Shown here: positions 8,426-15,622 of the stretch, one piece after another
How the letters are laid out: each line of letters begins with the position of its first letter
How positions within the stretch are numbered: the stretch's first letter is position 1
DNA from: Caryophanales bacterium UBA3375
Lineage (GTDB): Bacteria > Bacillota_I > Bacilli_A > UBA3375
DNA length: 35,348 nt
Assembly (NCBI GenBank): GCA_002359095.1
Contig: DEQD01000036.1
Span: 1 to 35,348, forward strand
Direction: 5' to 3'
Notes under the pieces: generated by a model
The model's input: only the letters and a program-made list of their open reading frames with translations
The model's database searches: none
Told to the model about the DNA's origin: nothing
Program-made: the position numbers and the translations under genes

Positions 8426-10555
8426 ATGAAGAAAAAAGCCTTATATTCAATGATGATAGTGTCCTTAGTTATTACTTCCTTTTTAATAGGAATGTTATAT
8501 GGTAATAACAAGGTTAAAGCAGTAGAGGGTCCGCTATCATCTGAAATAGCAGTAGTTAATAATGATCAAGGAGTAGATACTAAAAATGGTCGAATTAACT
8601 ATGGATCAGAATTTTTAAAGATTATTAGCAAAGATGTTGATTATCAGTCTACTAATATGTCGGATGCTAAATCAGGATTAGCTAATAATACCTATTCAGG
8701 TTATTTAATAATTCCTGAAAACTTTTCAAAAACGATAACTAATGTTAATAATAATCTAGAAAAAGTTATGGTAATATATGATATTAATCAAAAGAATCCT
8801 GATGTTATTACACCAACATTAACAAAGATTAATGATATTGTTAATCGTTTAGATCAATTAGTAGGTAGTGGTTATATAACAACCTTATTAAACGATGTTA
8901 ATGATGTAACCAACAACATTAATGGTGTAATTAATAACATTGAACAAGAACAAATTACGATTAATGGAATTAATAATCTAGATTATATTCAGCCAATTGA
9001 ACTTAAGGATGCACAAATTCAAGCATTAGATGATACTAAATTAAGAGAAAGTTTAATTAAATTAGGTTTAATTGATGATGATATTGTTAATCAACTAACA
9101 ACTAATATTTTAACTAATGAAAATGATTATCGTAGAAGTATTGATGAAAATATTGTAGTAGTTAGCGAAGAAATTAAACAATTAGAAAATAAGAGATATT
9201 TTCAGATGAAACTAAGTAGTTTAGAGTTAATCAATGGATATAATTTAACTAGTGAAGATGGATCACAACTAGAAATTATTATCGATCGTAACAGTGCTAA
9301 ATTATATGTAAAACAATTAAATCCTAAACTAGTAGTAAAAAATGATAAAATAGTATATCCGATTGTTGGGGCACAAAATAATAGCTATATCAATATTAAA
9401 AATATTGAGAATCAATTAGTAGAGTATATCGGAGATGATTATGTCAATATATTAAATATTGATGGTGATCAAATCAAGATATATGGTAAACAAGTATCAG
9501 TTAAGAAAATCGGTAATGAATATCAATTTACTAATTGTAAAAAGATTCAAGTAAATAATGATGCACCAGTATATCCGGATCAAAGTACAGGAAGAATTAC
9601 AATTACTGTAACAACAAGTACGACAAATAATGATAATATTGAAAATCAAATTAAATTTAATAAATTATCTGCTGTAATTATTAGTAATTTAACAGAAATT
9701 AGAAACAATGCTCCTGAAATTACAATTGATGAAGCATTTAATCAAGTAATCAATAATCAAGAGATTATAAATTACTTTAGTAGTACAGGAATCGAATATA
9801 GTGTTGATAGTTATATTAATACTATCTCAGCAGATTTATTTGATTATGGATTAAGTCAACATTTTGATCACCAACAAGGAAGTAGTGAACCAATTACAAT
9901 TAACTCTCGTCGAGTAGAAGTAACTGAATCAGGACCAGAAGTTGTTTATAACCAATTATTTGCTTATGATAATATTACTGGAATTGAAGATCAAGTAGTT
10001 GATTTAAATTATATCGCTCAATTATCTTCAACACTTGCTAGTAATTTATATAGTTATGAGGAAAGTATAGCTAAATCAATTAACTATCAGTTTGTTGCTC
10101 AAACAGGAGTAGATATAGCTGATGGAATTGATGTATTAATTACTCAAGTAGATGGTAATGTTAGCAATGTCGAGTCAACATTAATCGAAAATACAACTAT
10201 AATACTATACTATATTAGTAATATTCAACAAACAATTGCTGATAATACTAGTAGTATTGTAACTTCAATTAATAAAACAACATCTGATAACATTGATCAA
10301 TTAACAAAAGCGGATCAAGGTCTTAATTATGTAAAAGATGGAGATACAGTTGATGACAAGGTTGTAAGTTTCATGTTAGACAACGTTGATGCTCAAATTG
10401 TCGGCGGAACACCAACAAAAACTGAAAGTAGAAAAGATAATAGAAAATGGATTGTTGTTGGTTTATCCGGAGTATCTGCAGGACTAATGACAGTTATATA
10501 TTTACAAAACAAGAAAAATAAAGATGGTAATAGTGCGTATCCTTCACGGTCTTAA
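8426..10555 (+). CDS. esaA: EsaA/YueB-type T7SS surface protein, short form
   Basis: A 709-residue protein with an N-terminal membrane anchor (about 9-26). It is followed by the YhgE/Pip-like segment common to EsaA: AVVNNDQG, then NGRINYGSEF, then YSGYLIIPENFS. A long Asn-rich helical and beta extracellular stalk follows, then a single C-terminal span (about 676-694) and a basic tail. EsaA dimers form the extracellular arm of the T7SSb channel, and B. subtilis YueB is also the phage SPP1 receptor. Those relatives are longer (about 1000) and have several C-terminal spans, so this is a reduced form. Lying between DUF4176 and esxA supports the assignment. Its stop codon lies within a strong hairpin. 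Confidence 0.8.
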   Translation: MKKKALYSMMIVSLVITSFLIGMLYGNNKVKAVEGPLSSEIAVVNNDQGVDTKNGRINYGSEFLKIISKDVDYQSTNMSDAKSGLANNTYSGYLIIPENFSKTITNVNNNLEKVMVIYDINQKNPDVITPTLTKINDIVNRLDQLVGSGYITTLLNDVNDVTNNINGVINNIEQEQITINGINNLDYIQPIELKDAQIQALDDTKLRESLIKLGLIDDDIVNQLTTNILTNENDYRRSIDENIVVVSEEIKQLENKRYFQMKLSSLELINGYNLTSEDGSQLEIIIDRNSAKLYVKQLNPKLVVKNDKIVYPIVGAQNNSYINIKNIENQLVEYIGDDYVNILNIDGDQIKIYGKQVSVKKIGNEYQFTNCKKIQVNNDAPVYPDQSTGRITITVTTSTTNNDNIENQIKFNKLSAVIISNLTEIRNNAPEITIDEAFNQVINNQEIINYFSSTGIEYSVDSYINTISADLFDYGLSQHFDHQQGSSEPITINSRRVEVTESGPEVVYNQLFAYDNITGIEDQVVDLNYIAQLSSTLASNLYSYEESIAKSINYQFVAQTGVDIADGIDVLITQVDGNVSNVESTLIENTTIILYYISNIQQTIADNTSSIVTSINKTTSDNIDQLTKADQGLNYVKDGDTVDDKVVSFMLDNVDAQIVGGTPTKTESRKDNRKWIVVGLSGVSAGLMTVIYLQNKKNKDGNSAYPSRS

Positions 10556-10566
10556 CCGTAAGGATA
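10538..10566 (+). promoter_or_regulatory. Hairpin at esaA stop, upstream of esxA
   Basis: TATCCTT (10538-10544) pairs with AAGGATA (10560-10566), and after a bulged C, ACGGT pairs with ACCGT. The tetraloop CTTA contains part of the esaA stop codon. No T-run follows, so it is probably an mRNA processing or stability element rather than a terminator. Confidence 0.6.
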
Positions 10567-10593
10567 AATAAGCACAAGAAAGGAGGAATAAAT

Positions 10594-10887
10594 ATGGCTC
10601 AATTACGTATTGATTATGATGGTTTAGAAGAAAATAAAGCAACAATCGAACAAGCTCGTGATGAGTATGAAGAATTAATTACTAAAATTGAAAATACAGT
10701 TAATTCTATCAACGAAAATTGGGAAGGTCAAGCTGCTGAAGCTTACAAAGAACAATTCGAAGAGCTTAAAGGTGATGCAATTGACAAAATTACAGAACTT
10801 TTAAACAGCATTGCGCAACAATTAGGTGATGTAACTTCAAGTTCTGAACAATTTGATAGCGATTTAGCTGGAAAAATTAAAGGTTAA
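10594..10887 (+). CDS. esxA: EsxA, WXG100 T7SS substrate
   Basis: A 97-residue helical hairpin protein with the W-x-G turn at W43-E44-G45 (ENWEGQAAEAY) flanked by two amphipathic helices. Near the C-terminus, SEQFDSD stands where the YxxxD/E export signal normally lies, with Phe in place of Tyr. WXG100 proteins dimerise and are both substrates and required partners of T7SS. The Shine-Dalgarno AAAGGAGG is near perfect, and the codon choice (GAA, GCT, CTT, TTC) looks more expression-optimised than its neighbours. The gene is framed by strong hairpins on both sides. It is the last core gene here, whereas in S. aureus and B. subtilis it comes first. Confidence 0.95.
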   Translation: MAQLRIDYDGLEENKATIEQARDEYEELITKIENTVNSINENWEGQAAEAYKEQFEELKGDAIDKITELLNSIAQQLGDVTSSSEQFDSDLAGKIKG

Positions 10888-10897
10888 TTAAAAAATG

Positions 10898-10924
10898 TCT
10901 AGAGAAGAGAAGTTCTTCTCTAGA
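10898..10924 (+). terminator. Strong hairpin after esxA, probable attenuator or 3' stabiliser
   Basis: A perfect 11-bp stem TCTAGAGAAGA/TCTTCTCTAGA with loop GAAGT lies 10 bp after the esxA stop. Only an AT-rich stretch follows, not a clean T-run, so it may terminate partially and set esxA expression above the downstream cargo genes. Confidence 0.6.
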
Positions 10925-10953
10925 ACATTATATTTATATAAGGAAAGGAAACT

Positions 10954-11280
10954 ATGAGTGGAATTAAGATTGATGATAATTATCTAGATTCAGCAAACCA
11001 GATTGATTCAGATAGTTTACCTAGTTACCCAGAGGCTTGTTTTACTAATAGTAATGGATCTTTGACAGTTTTCTATTATAATTTAATTGGGCGTCATAAT
11101 AAGGTTAATCAAACTGTTAATACGGTATGTACGGATTTAAAAAATAGATATACTGATATTTTTCCGTTTTTCAAGGAACAAGACAAAACTACAAAAGATA
11201 AAATTGATGGTTATTCTTCAAACCCAGGAACTTCAGGTGGAGGATTTGGTTCTTCGGGAGGTGGAGTTGGTTCGTGGTAG
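10954..11280 (+). CDS. Small T7SS-associated protein, putative LXG adaptor (Lap1-like)
   Basis: A 108-residue protein with no signal peptide. The first 85 residues are probably helical; an amphipathic segment spans about 60-85. The end is a flexible Gly/Ser tail (about 90-107) with a terminal Trp. It sits directly between esxA and an LXG-type toxin operon, with a good Shine-Dalgarno (AGGAAAGG). In other Bacillota, LXG toxins are preceded by two small helical targeting proteins (Lap1/Lap2-type, DUF3130/DUF3958 families) that bind the LXG domain and are needed for export. The position and size fit the first of these. I cannot match the sequence to a family by eye, and no WXG motif is present. 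Confidence 0.45.
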   Translation: MSGIKIDDNYLDSANQIDSDSLPSYPEACFTNSNGSLTVFYYNLIGRHNKVNQTVNTVCTDLKNRYTDIFPFFKEQDKTTKDKIDGYSSNPGTSGGGFGSSGGGVGSW

Positions 11281-11298
11281 TATATCAAAAGGAAATTC

Positions 11299-11559
11299 AT
11301 GAGTTTAAAAGAGGAATTAATTAAACTAGAAGATAAGTTAGATGCATTAAAACGTGATAGAGATAATTTTGATGAATATTTAACAAGGAATTTGGAAACT
11401 AACCTTAATGATCACAAATTAGAACAATTAATAGATGATTTGAATGCAAGTCATAAGAATCTATCGGATAATATAATTGATTGGTTTGATGAACAAATTA
11501 ATAAAACAACTAAAGAAATTATGAATGTAGAAGATAGAATCAAGGAAGGAGATGAATGA
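11299..11559 (+). CDS. Small coiled-coil protein, putative LXG adaptor (Lap2-like)
   Basis: An 86-residue acidic, almost wholly helical protein with heptad-like repeats (LIKLEDKLDALKRDRDNF) and a second helix ending WFDEQINKTTKEI. Two helices joined by a short loop resemble WXG/Lap-type hairpins. It lies 18 bp after the previous small gene with Shine-Dalgarno AAAGGAAA. Its TGA stop overlaps the toxin ATG, so toxin translation is coupled to it. It resembles the gene at 15135-15428 in length, charge pattern and the motif around NEYFDDKID/DWFDEQIN, suggesting paralogy. Its likely role, inferred from context, is to bind the toxin's N-terminal domain for T7SS delivery. Confidence 0.55.
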   Translation: MSLKEELIKLEDKLDALKRDRDNFDEYLTRNLETNLNDHKLEQLIDDLNASHKNLSDNIIDWFDEQINKTTKEIMNVEDRIKEGDE

Positions 11560-12722
11560 GTATAAGATATAATTATAGTGATATTGATACTATATGTTCA
11601 ACGATGTTAAATATGGGAACAAATGATAATAACACTGTATCAAGTTTAAAAGAAAAAATAAATACTACAGTTAATGAAACTGAAGGTTATCAAAGTCAAA
11701 CATTTGAAAAAGCTAAATCTTATGCAAATAGGGCAGTATTACCTATTTTAGATGCTTTTGATGAAGCTTCATCAAGAGTTGGAACAATTTCTAATTCAAT
11801 AAGACAAGATTATCAAGATTTATGTAATAATGAAAATTTAGACTTAGAAGAATTAGAAAAAGAAAGAAGTAATAATATTTTCATGTTAAAAGAACAGATT
11901 AAAGATATAACAAAATTATCTACTAAATATCCTGAATTAAAAGAAGAGCATTTAGCATCCATTTGTGATATACAGGAAAAAATGTTTGATCTAGATTCTT
12001 ATTACGATCAGAAAATTGAAAACTTACAATTATTTGATGCTAAATGTGGATTATATCAACAAGAAGTAACAACTTTATATGATGTAGTTGAAGAAAAAAT
12101 ATCACTGTCAAATGCATATATTAGTATTGTTAATTTTTATGATACATTACAGAATATAAAAGGTGGTATAAAGGATATAAAAGGTTTTCTAGGTAAAGCA
12201 GATGACAGTTTAGGTTATGTTACCGATATTATTAATTATTTGTCTGAATGGGACTTTTTAAAACAATTATTTGATGGGATTGATAGCTTCGTTGATAATT
12301 GGAATAAGATGTGTGATTGGTTTTCTGATGCAGTTCGTAATGCTGGAAAATGGCTAGATGGAAAAGTTAAGACATTAGGTAATATATTAGGAGCATTGGA
12401 CATTATTTCTAATTTTGCAAATGTTAATAGTTGGGATGATTTAAAAGAAGCATTTATAGCAACATTATATGATATAGGTGTTGACTATTTTTTAGGATTG
12501 ATAACGGGTAGTGCTGTAGCAGGTCTTGCATTCACTCTGTTTGGTATTACACTGCCATTTTGGGCATCAGCAGCAATAGCAGGAGGGGTTGTTCTTGTAT
12601 TAGCATATGTTTTTAATGTAAAGGAATTTAATGGGAAAACAATTAAGCAATATTTAGTAGATTGGTTCAGTGGAGAATCAAGTAATACATCAAGAAATTC
12701 GCTGTTATGGATAGAAGTTTAG
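11556..12722 (+). CDS. LXG-like T7SS effector with glycine-rich pore-forming tail
   Basis: A 388-residue protein without a signal peptide. Residues 1-210 are long amphipathic helices like an LXG or WXG-type targeting domain. A Trp-rich helical middle follows (230-275). The C-terminus has two adjacent hydrophobic helices (about 309-330 and 334-353) rich in small residues, with spacing such as GLITGSAVAGLAF and AAIAGGVVLVLAY. This domain plan matches the S. aureus T7SS toxin TspA and streptococcal TelE, whose glycine-zipper tails depolarise target membranes. Two small adaptor-like genes precede it and a polytopic membrane protein follows, the usual order of adaptor, toxin and immunity. Membrane attack is inferred from architecture. 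A structural or non-toxic role cannot be excluded. Confidence 0.65.
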   Translation: MSIRYNYSDIDTICSTMLNMGTNDNNTVSSLKEKINTTVNETEGYQSQTFEKAKSYANRAVLPILDAFDEASSRVGTISNSIRQDYQDLCNNENLDLEELEKERSNNIFMLKEQIKDITKLSTKYPELKEEHLASICDIQEKMFDLDSYYDQKIENLQLFDAKCGLYQQEVTTLYDVVEEKISLSNAYISIVNFYDTLQNIKGGIKDIKGFLGKADDSLGYVTDIINYLSEWDFLKQLFDGIDSFVDNWNKMCDWFSDAVRNAGKWLDGKVKTLGNILGALDIISNFANVNSWDDLKEAFIATLYDIGVDYFLGLITGSAVAGLAFTLFGITLPFWASAAIAGGVVLVLAYVFNVKEFNGKTIKQYLVDWFSGESSNTSRNSLLWIEV

Positions 12723-12736
12723 TAGGAGAGTAGAGT

Positions 12737-13525
12737 ATGGTGAATGATAAAAGTTACAGTGTAGAAAAAGAAGTTTTGTTTGGTGATTTTAGGAAGTTTA
12801 AAACTTTGACTAAAAAACAATTTATTAATGGGCTTATTCTTAACGTTATCTTTTTTGTGATATTTGGGACATTTACTTTATTTGTTACTTTATCAACAAT
12901 GAATTATGTCGATTTTGGTGGAAATATATTTTTTGATATTGAAAAAGTAATAATTTTATTGTTATTAATTATTTCTATTTTAATTGGAGTGATTTTTCCA
13001 ATTAGAAATATAATATTGACTAATAAAAACGTCCCGATACCTATAATTCAAGAACAATCAACAGCAATACCTGTAATAGCACTTTCTATGCTTGTTTTTA
13101 TAATAGATATGTGTGATGTAGACGCTCTAAAAAGACTTGATATTTTTATACCGGAACTTAATTTAATTTTATTGTTATCATTAGGTATTTTATTTTTTGT
13201 AATAGGAATGATGGTTGAAAAAAATAGAATCAATAAATTAAAAATTGATAACTCTAGGATTGCGACAGTAACAACAATTTCTTCTATGGCAGGAATAACA
13301 TTTGCAATGTATGGATATATAAAATTTACAGCTACATATATAGGTTATGAACATTTAATGGTAATTTTAGGATTTCTTACTCAATCTTTATTTCTTGTAC
13401 TTGGTAAAGTTGTTATGTTGCGAATAGAAAGAAAAAAATTTTTAGATAGACATAATCTAGATTTAATAGATGTTCGTAATGAAATGTTAGGAATTAATCA
13501 AAATGAAGAAAACATTAGTTATTGA
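12737..13525 (+). CDS. Polytopic membrane protein, probable immunity protein for the LXG toxin
   Basis: A 262-residue protein with about six membrane spans (near 33-52, 70-90, 108-125, 138-157, 175-195, 205-222) and charged cytosolic ends. It starts 14 bp after the toxin stop with Shine-Dalgarno AGGAGAG. Pore-forming T7SS toxins of the TspA type are neutralised by multi-pass membrane proteins (TsaI, DUF443), so a membrane protein immediately downstream of a predicted membrane-active toxin is best read as immunity. I see no clear DUF443 signature. Its 3' end overlaps the next gene by 23 bp. An alternative is a membrane partner for secretion. Confidence 0.5.
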   Translation: MVNDKSYSVEKEVLFGDFRKFKTLTKKQFINGLILNVIFFVIFGTFTLFVTLSTMNYVDFGGNIFFDIEKVIILLLLIISILIGVIFPIRNIILTNKNVPIPIIQEQSTAIPVIALSMLVFIIDMCDVDALKRLDIFIPELNLILLLSLGILFFVIGMMVEKNRINKLKIDNSRIATVTTISSMAGITFAMYGYIKFTATYIGYEHLMVILGFLTQSLFLVLGKVVMLRIERKKFLDRHNLDLIDVRNEMLGINQNEENISY

Positions 13526-13949
13526 TAATCCTATTTGTATTACGGTAGAAAATGAATTTAAAGGAAATTTTGATGATTTATTTAAATTCTTAAATTTAAA
13601 AATTAAAGAAAATGTCTTTGAAAACAATTTAGTAGTAATTTCACCATTAATAGCTGAATTTAATGTAGAAAATCTAGAGTATATTAATTGTTATTATACA
13701 CTTGGTAGTTATTGTGAAGTAAGTAAAAATCAAGATCGGATTAAATTGTTAGATAAAAAACAGTTTAAAGATTACTTTTATTATCATGTTAAAGAAACAA
13801 TTAAAAATTTAGATTTTAAAGAAATTAAAGAACAACTACTAAAAAAAGGTAAAGAAATTTCATCTGTAGTCATCTTATCAAAAACAGAAATTAGAAATGT
13901 AAGTTATGAAGTATTTATAGGAGGAAAAGATGTTAGCAACACCGGCTAA
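13503..13949 (+). CDS. Unknown soluble protein, first of a tandem pair
   Basis: A 148-residue protein with no signal or membrane segment. Its predicted pattern is a beta strand near the start (NPICITVENEF), a helix, an INCYYTLGSYCEV strand region, then a helix (KEIKEQLLKKGKEI) and final strands. The start lies inside the preceding gene, with AGGA upstream. It overlaps the next gene by 20 bp. The strand-helix-paired-strand layout parallels the following gene, so the two are probably diverged duplicates. The fold could be GyrI/SOUL-like or the T7SS-associated DUF5085 family, but this is a weak resemblance. It may be an extra immunity or accessory factor. Confidence 0.55.
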   Translation: MKKTLVIDNPICITVENEFKGNFDDLFKFLNLKIKENVFENNLVVISPLIAEFNVENLEYINCYYTLGSYCEVSKNQDRIKLLDKKQFKDYFYYHVKETIKNLDFKEIKEQLLKKGKEISSVVILSKTEIRNVSYEVFIGGKDVSNTG

Positions 13950-14385
13950 GTTTCATCCAATTAGAACATATGAAAATATTGTTATTGTTGAAGCTGAAGC
14001 CAATATTAACAAAATATCTAGTATCAGCAACCATATTGTTAAGGAACTAGAAAAATCAAAATTAAAACCTACAGGTGTATTTGCTTTTTCGTTTAAGGAA
14101 AGCAAGGATGAAACTTTAAAAATTGAGTACTATTTTGAAGTAAAGGATGGAGTTGTTAGTAATAAAACTAGATATACTTCATATCTACAATTTTGTGACT
14201 TTATTAGTTGTTATATTTATCAAGATTTCTCTATTAGTATTGAAATAGGAATGAAGAAAATATTAAGACACGCATTAGAACTTGGAATGCAACTAGTTTC
14301 TTTTCCATATATAATAGGAGACATTAAACATCCCGAACGGCTTGAATTATTAATGATGTTTAATGTCTATAAATTAATTAAATAA
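13930..14385 (+). CDS. Unknown soluble protein, second of a tandem pair (DUF5085/GyrI-like?)
   Basis: A 151-residue protein read from an ATG with a perfect AGGAGG upstream. An N-terminal strand (YENIVIVEAEAN), a helix (ISSISNHIVKELEKSK), a paired strand region (TGVFAFSF, then IEYYFEV) and a later helix resemble the effector-binding or DUF5085 fold seen in T7SS cargo loci. It has no membrane segment. Similarity of layout to the upstream gene (matching VEAEAN with VENEF and IEYYFEV with INCYYTLG) supports duplication. The function is unknown. Being inside the toxin operon it may chaperone or neutralise an effector. Confidence 0.55.
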   Translation: MLATPAKFHPIRTYENIVIVEAEANINKISSISNHIVKELEKSKLKPTGVFAFSFKESKDETLKIEYYFEVKDGVVSNKTRYTSYLQFCDFISCYIYQDFSISIEIGMKKILRHALELGMQLVSFPYIIGDIKHPERLELLMMFNVYKLIK

Positions 14386-14401
14386 TTAAGAAAGGAGTAT
14401 T

Positions 14402-15076
14402 ATGAAAAAATTTAATGAAGTAGGAGCAGGATTTAGTATGTTAATACCGTTTTTAAATACTTGGTATTTATATACTATTTCTAAGGAGTTAGATAAATCT
14501 GATACTATTAGATTTATTAACTCAAAAATAGTATTAATTTTTGGATTAATCTATAATATACTATATGTATCACTTTTAATATTATTTTTTGTTTTTGATC
14601 CTGATTATGTACCTGATATAGTATTTAACGTATTATTTTTTGGATCATTTATTTGTCATATTTTACTAATTGTTGGAGGATGTATAACATTAAGTAAGAT
14701 TAATAACTATTATCAACAATATCGTATTGCTAAAAGCACATCATCATCAATGATAATGTTTATTATCGTGGGAGGGATAATTCCTCCTGTGTTATTATTT
14801 ACCTGGTTTTCAATAGTACTTAGTATAGGAGGTAATATACTTTTTAATTCATATATGACATTAGAAGAAGTTAATATTAATTTTTATTTATTATTGATAG
14901 GTAGTTTTTTAGTATATATTATCACTAGCTGTGGTTGTTGTGTATTTGCTTTTTATAAACTACAAAAACAAATAAATAGTTTTATTGATGAATATAATTC
15001 TGGACTATCTAATCCGTTTAGTAATCCGCAAATGTATAATCAAAACGTAAATATTAATCAAGTACCAATGCAATAA
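14402..15076 (+). CDS. Four- to five-span membrane protein with Asn/Gln-rich tail
   Basis: A 224-residue membrane protein with strong Shine-Dalgarno (AAAGGAG). The N-terminal part (GFSMLIPFLNTWYLYTISKEL) resembles the opening of DUF4234-type proteins; this is tentative. Hydrophobic spans fall near 40-65, 77-95, 112-140 and 153-180. The cytosolic tail is rich in Asn, Pro, Gln and Met (about 200-224). It is the last gene before a terminator-like hairpin. A similarly composed tail occurs on the membrane protein cut by the right edge of the window. The role is unknown. Confidence 0.6.
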   Translation: MKKFNEVGAGFSMLIPFLNTWYLYTISKELDKSDTIRFINSKIVLIFGLIYNILYVSLLILFFVFDPDYVPDIVFNVLFFGSFICHILLIVGGCITLSKINNYYQQYRIAKSTSSSMIMFIIVGGIIPPVLLFTWFSIVLSIGGNILFNSYMTLEEVNINFYLLLIGSFLVYIITSCGCCVFAFYKLQKQINSFIDEYNSGLSNPFSNPQMYNQNVNINQVPMQ

Positions 15077-15081
15077 TTCAA

Positions 15082-15111
15082 AATAATAGAGAATTTTTAT
15101 TCTCTATTATT
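15082..15111 (+). terminator. Probable terminator ending the main T7SS transcript
   Basis: A 13-bp perfect AT-rich stem AATAATAGAGAAT/ATTCTCTATTATT with loop TTTT is followed by TTATTT. It lies 5 bp after the preceding stop. Weak GC content makes partial read-through into the next small gene likely. Confidence 0.65.
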
Positions 15112-15134
15112 TATTTAAAATGATAGGGAGAAAT

Positions 15135-15428
15135 ATGAGTAGTAATAAAGTAGAACAATTATATTTAGAAAAAATTAAAGAACATGAAGATAATATTAGA
15201 AAATTAAAAGATGAAAAAGAAAAATTTAAGCTTGAATTTGTTGATTATTATCAAAAAGAAATATTAAGCAACGAAGATTTTAATGATTTTGTACAAGAAT
15301 TAAAAGGGTTTGATAAGATGTTAATTGAGAGAATGAATGAATATTTTGATGATAAAATAGATGATGAATTATTAAAAATAAAAGAATTAGAAAGAAAAAT
15401 AGATAATCAAAATAAATTAAATAAATAG
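15135..15428 (+). CDS. Lone small coiled-coil protein, paralogue of the Lap2-like adaptor
   Basis: The start is placed at 15135, because GGGAG lies 6 bp before this ATG; an ATG at 15120 has no binding site. The 97-residue product is Lys/Glu-rich and helical (KIKEHEDNIRKLKDEKEKF, then MNEYFDDKIDDELLKIKEL). It aligns well by eye with the 86-residue protein at 11299-11559, including helix breaks and the aromatic-acidic motif before the last helix. No toxin gene follows it, only a non-coding region. It may be the remnant of a lost cargo module or a partner for an effector encoded elsewhere, such as the lipase protein at 22446. Confidence 0.6.
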   Translation: MSSNKVEQLYLEKIKEHEDNIRKLKDEKEKFKLEFVDYYQKEILSNEDFNDFVQELKGFDKMLIERMNEYFDDKIDDELLKIKELERKIDNQNKLNK

Positions 15429-15508
15429 ATATCCTATAAAATTTGACACGTTGCATTTTACTATTGAAACCTATTAATTCGGATTTCAAAAAATAATGTA
15501 GCAGTATA

Positions 15509-15536
15509 TTGATTTTTTGTTTAAATGTTGTATAAT
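15509..15536 (+). promoter_or_regulatory. Promoter for putative small RNA
   Basis: TTGATT (15509-15514) and TATAAT (15531-15536) are separated by 16 bp. Predicted transcription starts near 15543, exactly at the first base of a 9-bp stem. Confidence 0.6.
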
Positions 15537-15589
15537 AAAAATGAATATAATTAGTGTAAGATCAACTACTATAAAGTATTATATTCAAA

Positions 15590-15614
15590 AGGTAAAAAAT
15601 ATTTTTAATCACCT
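15590..15614 (+). repeat. Bulged hairpin element, copy A
   Basis: The element AGGTAAAAA...TTTTTAATCACCT folds as a hairpin with AGGT/ACCT at the base, an AATC bulge on the 3' side and an A/T inner stem. A close copy lies at 15751-15780. Confidence 0.55.
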
Positions 15615-15622
15615 ATTAAAAA

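Noticed and set aside
1887..15428. Insertion sequences, integrase or prophage genes within the T7SS island
   Set aside because: Every sizeable frame is assigned and none resembles a transposase, recombinase or phage structural gene.
15464..15489. Inverted repeat TTGAAACC...GGATTTCAA as a terminator for the 15135 gene
   Set aside because: The stem is interrupted and is followed by A-rich rather than T-rich sequence, so termination in the + direction is unlikely.
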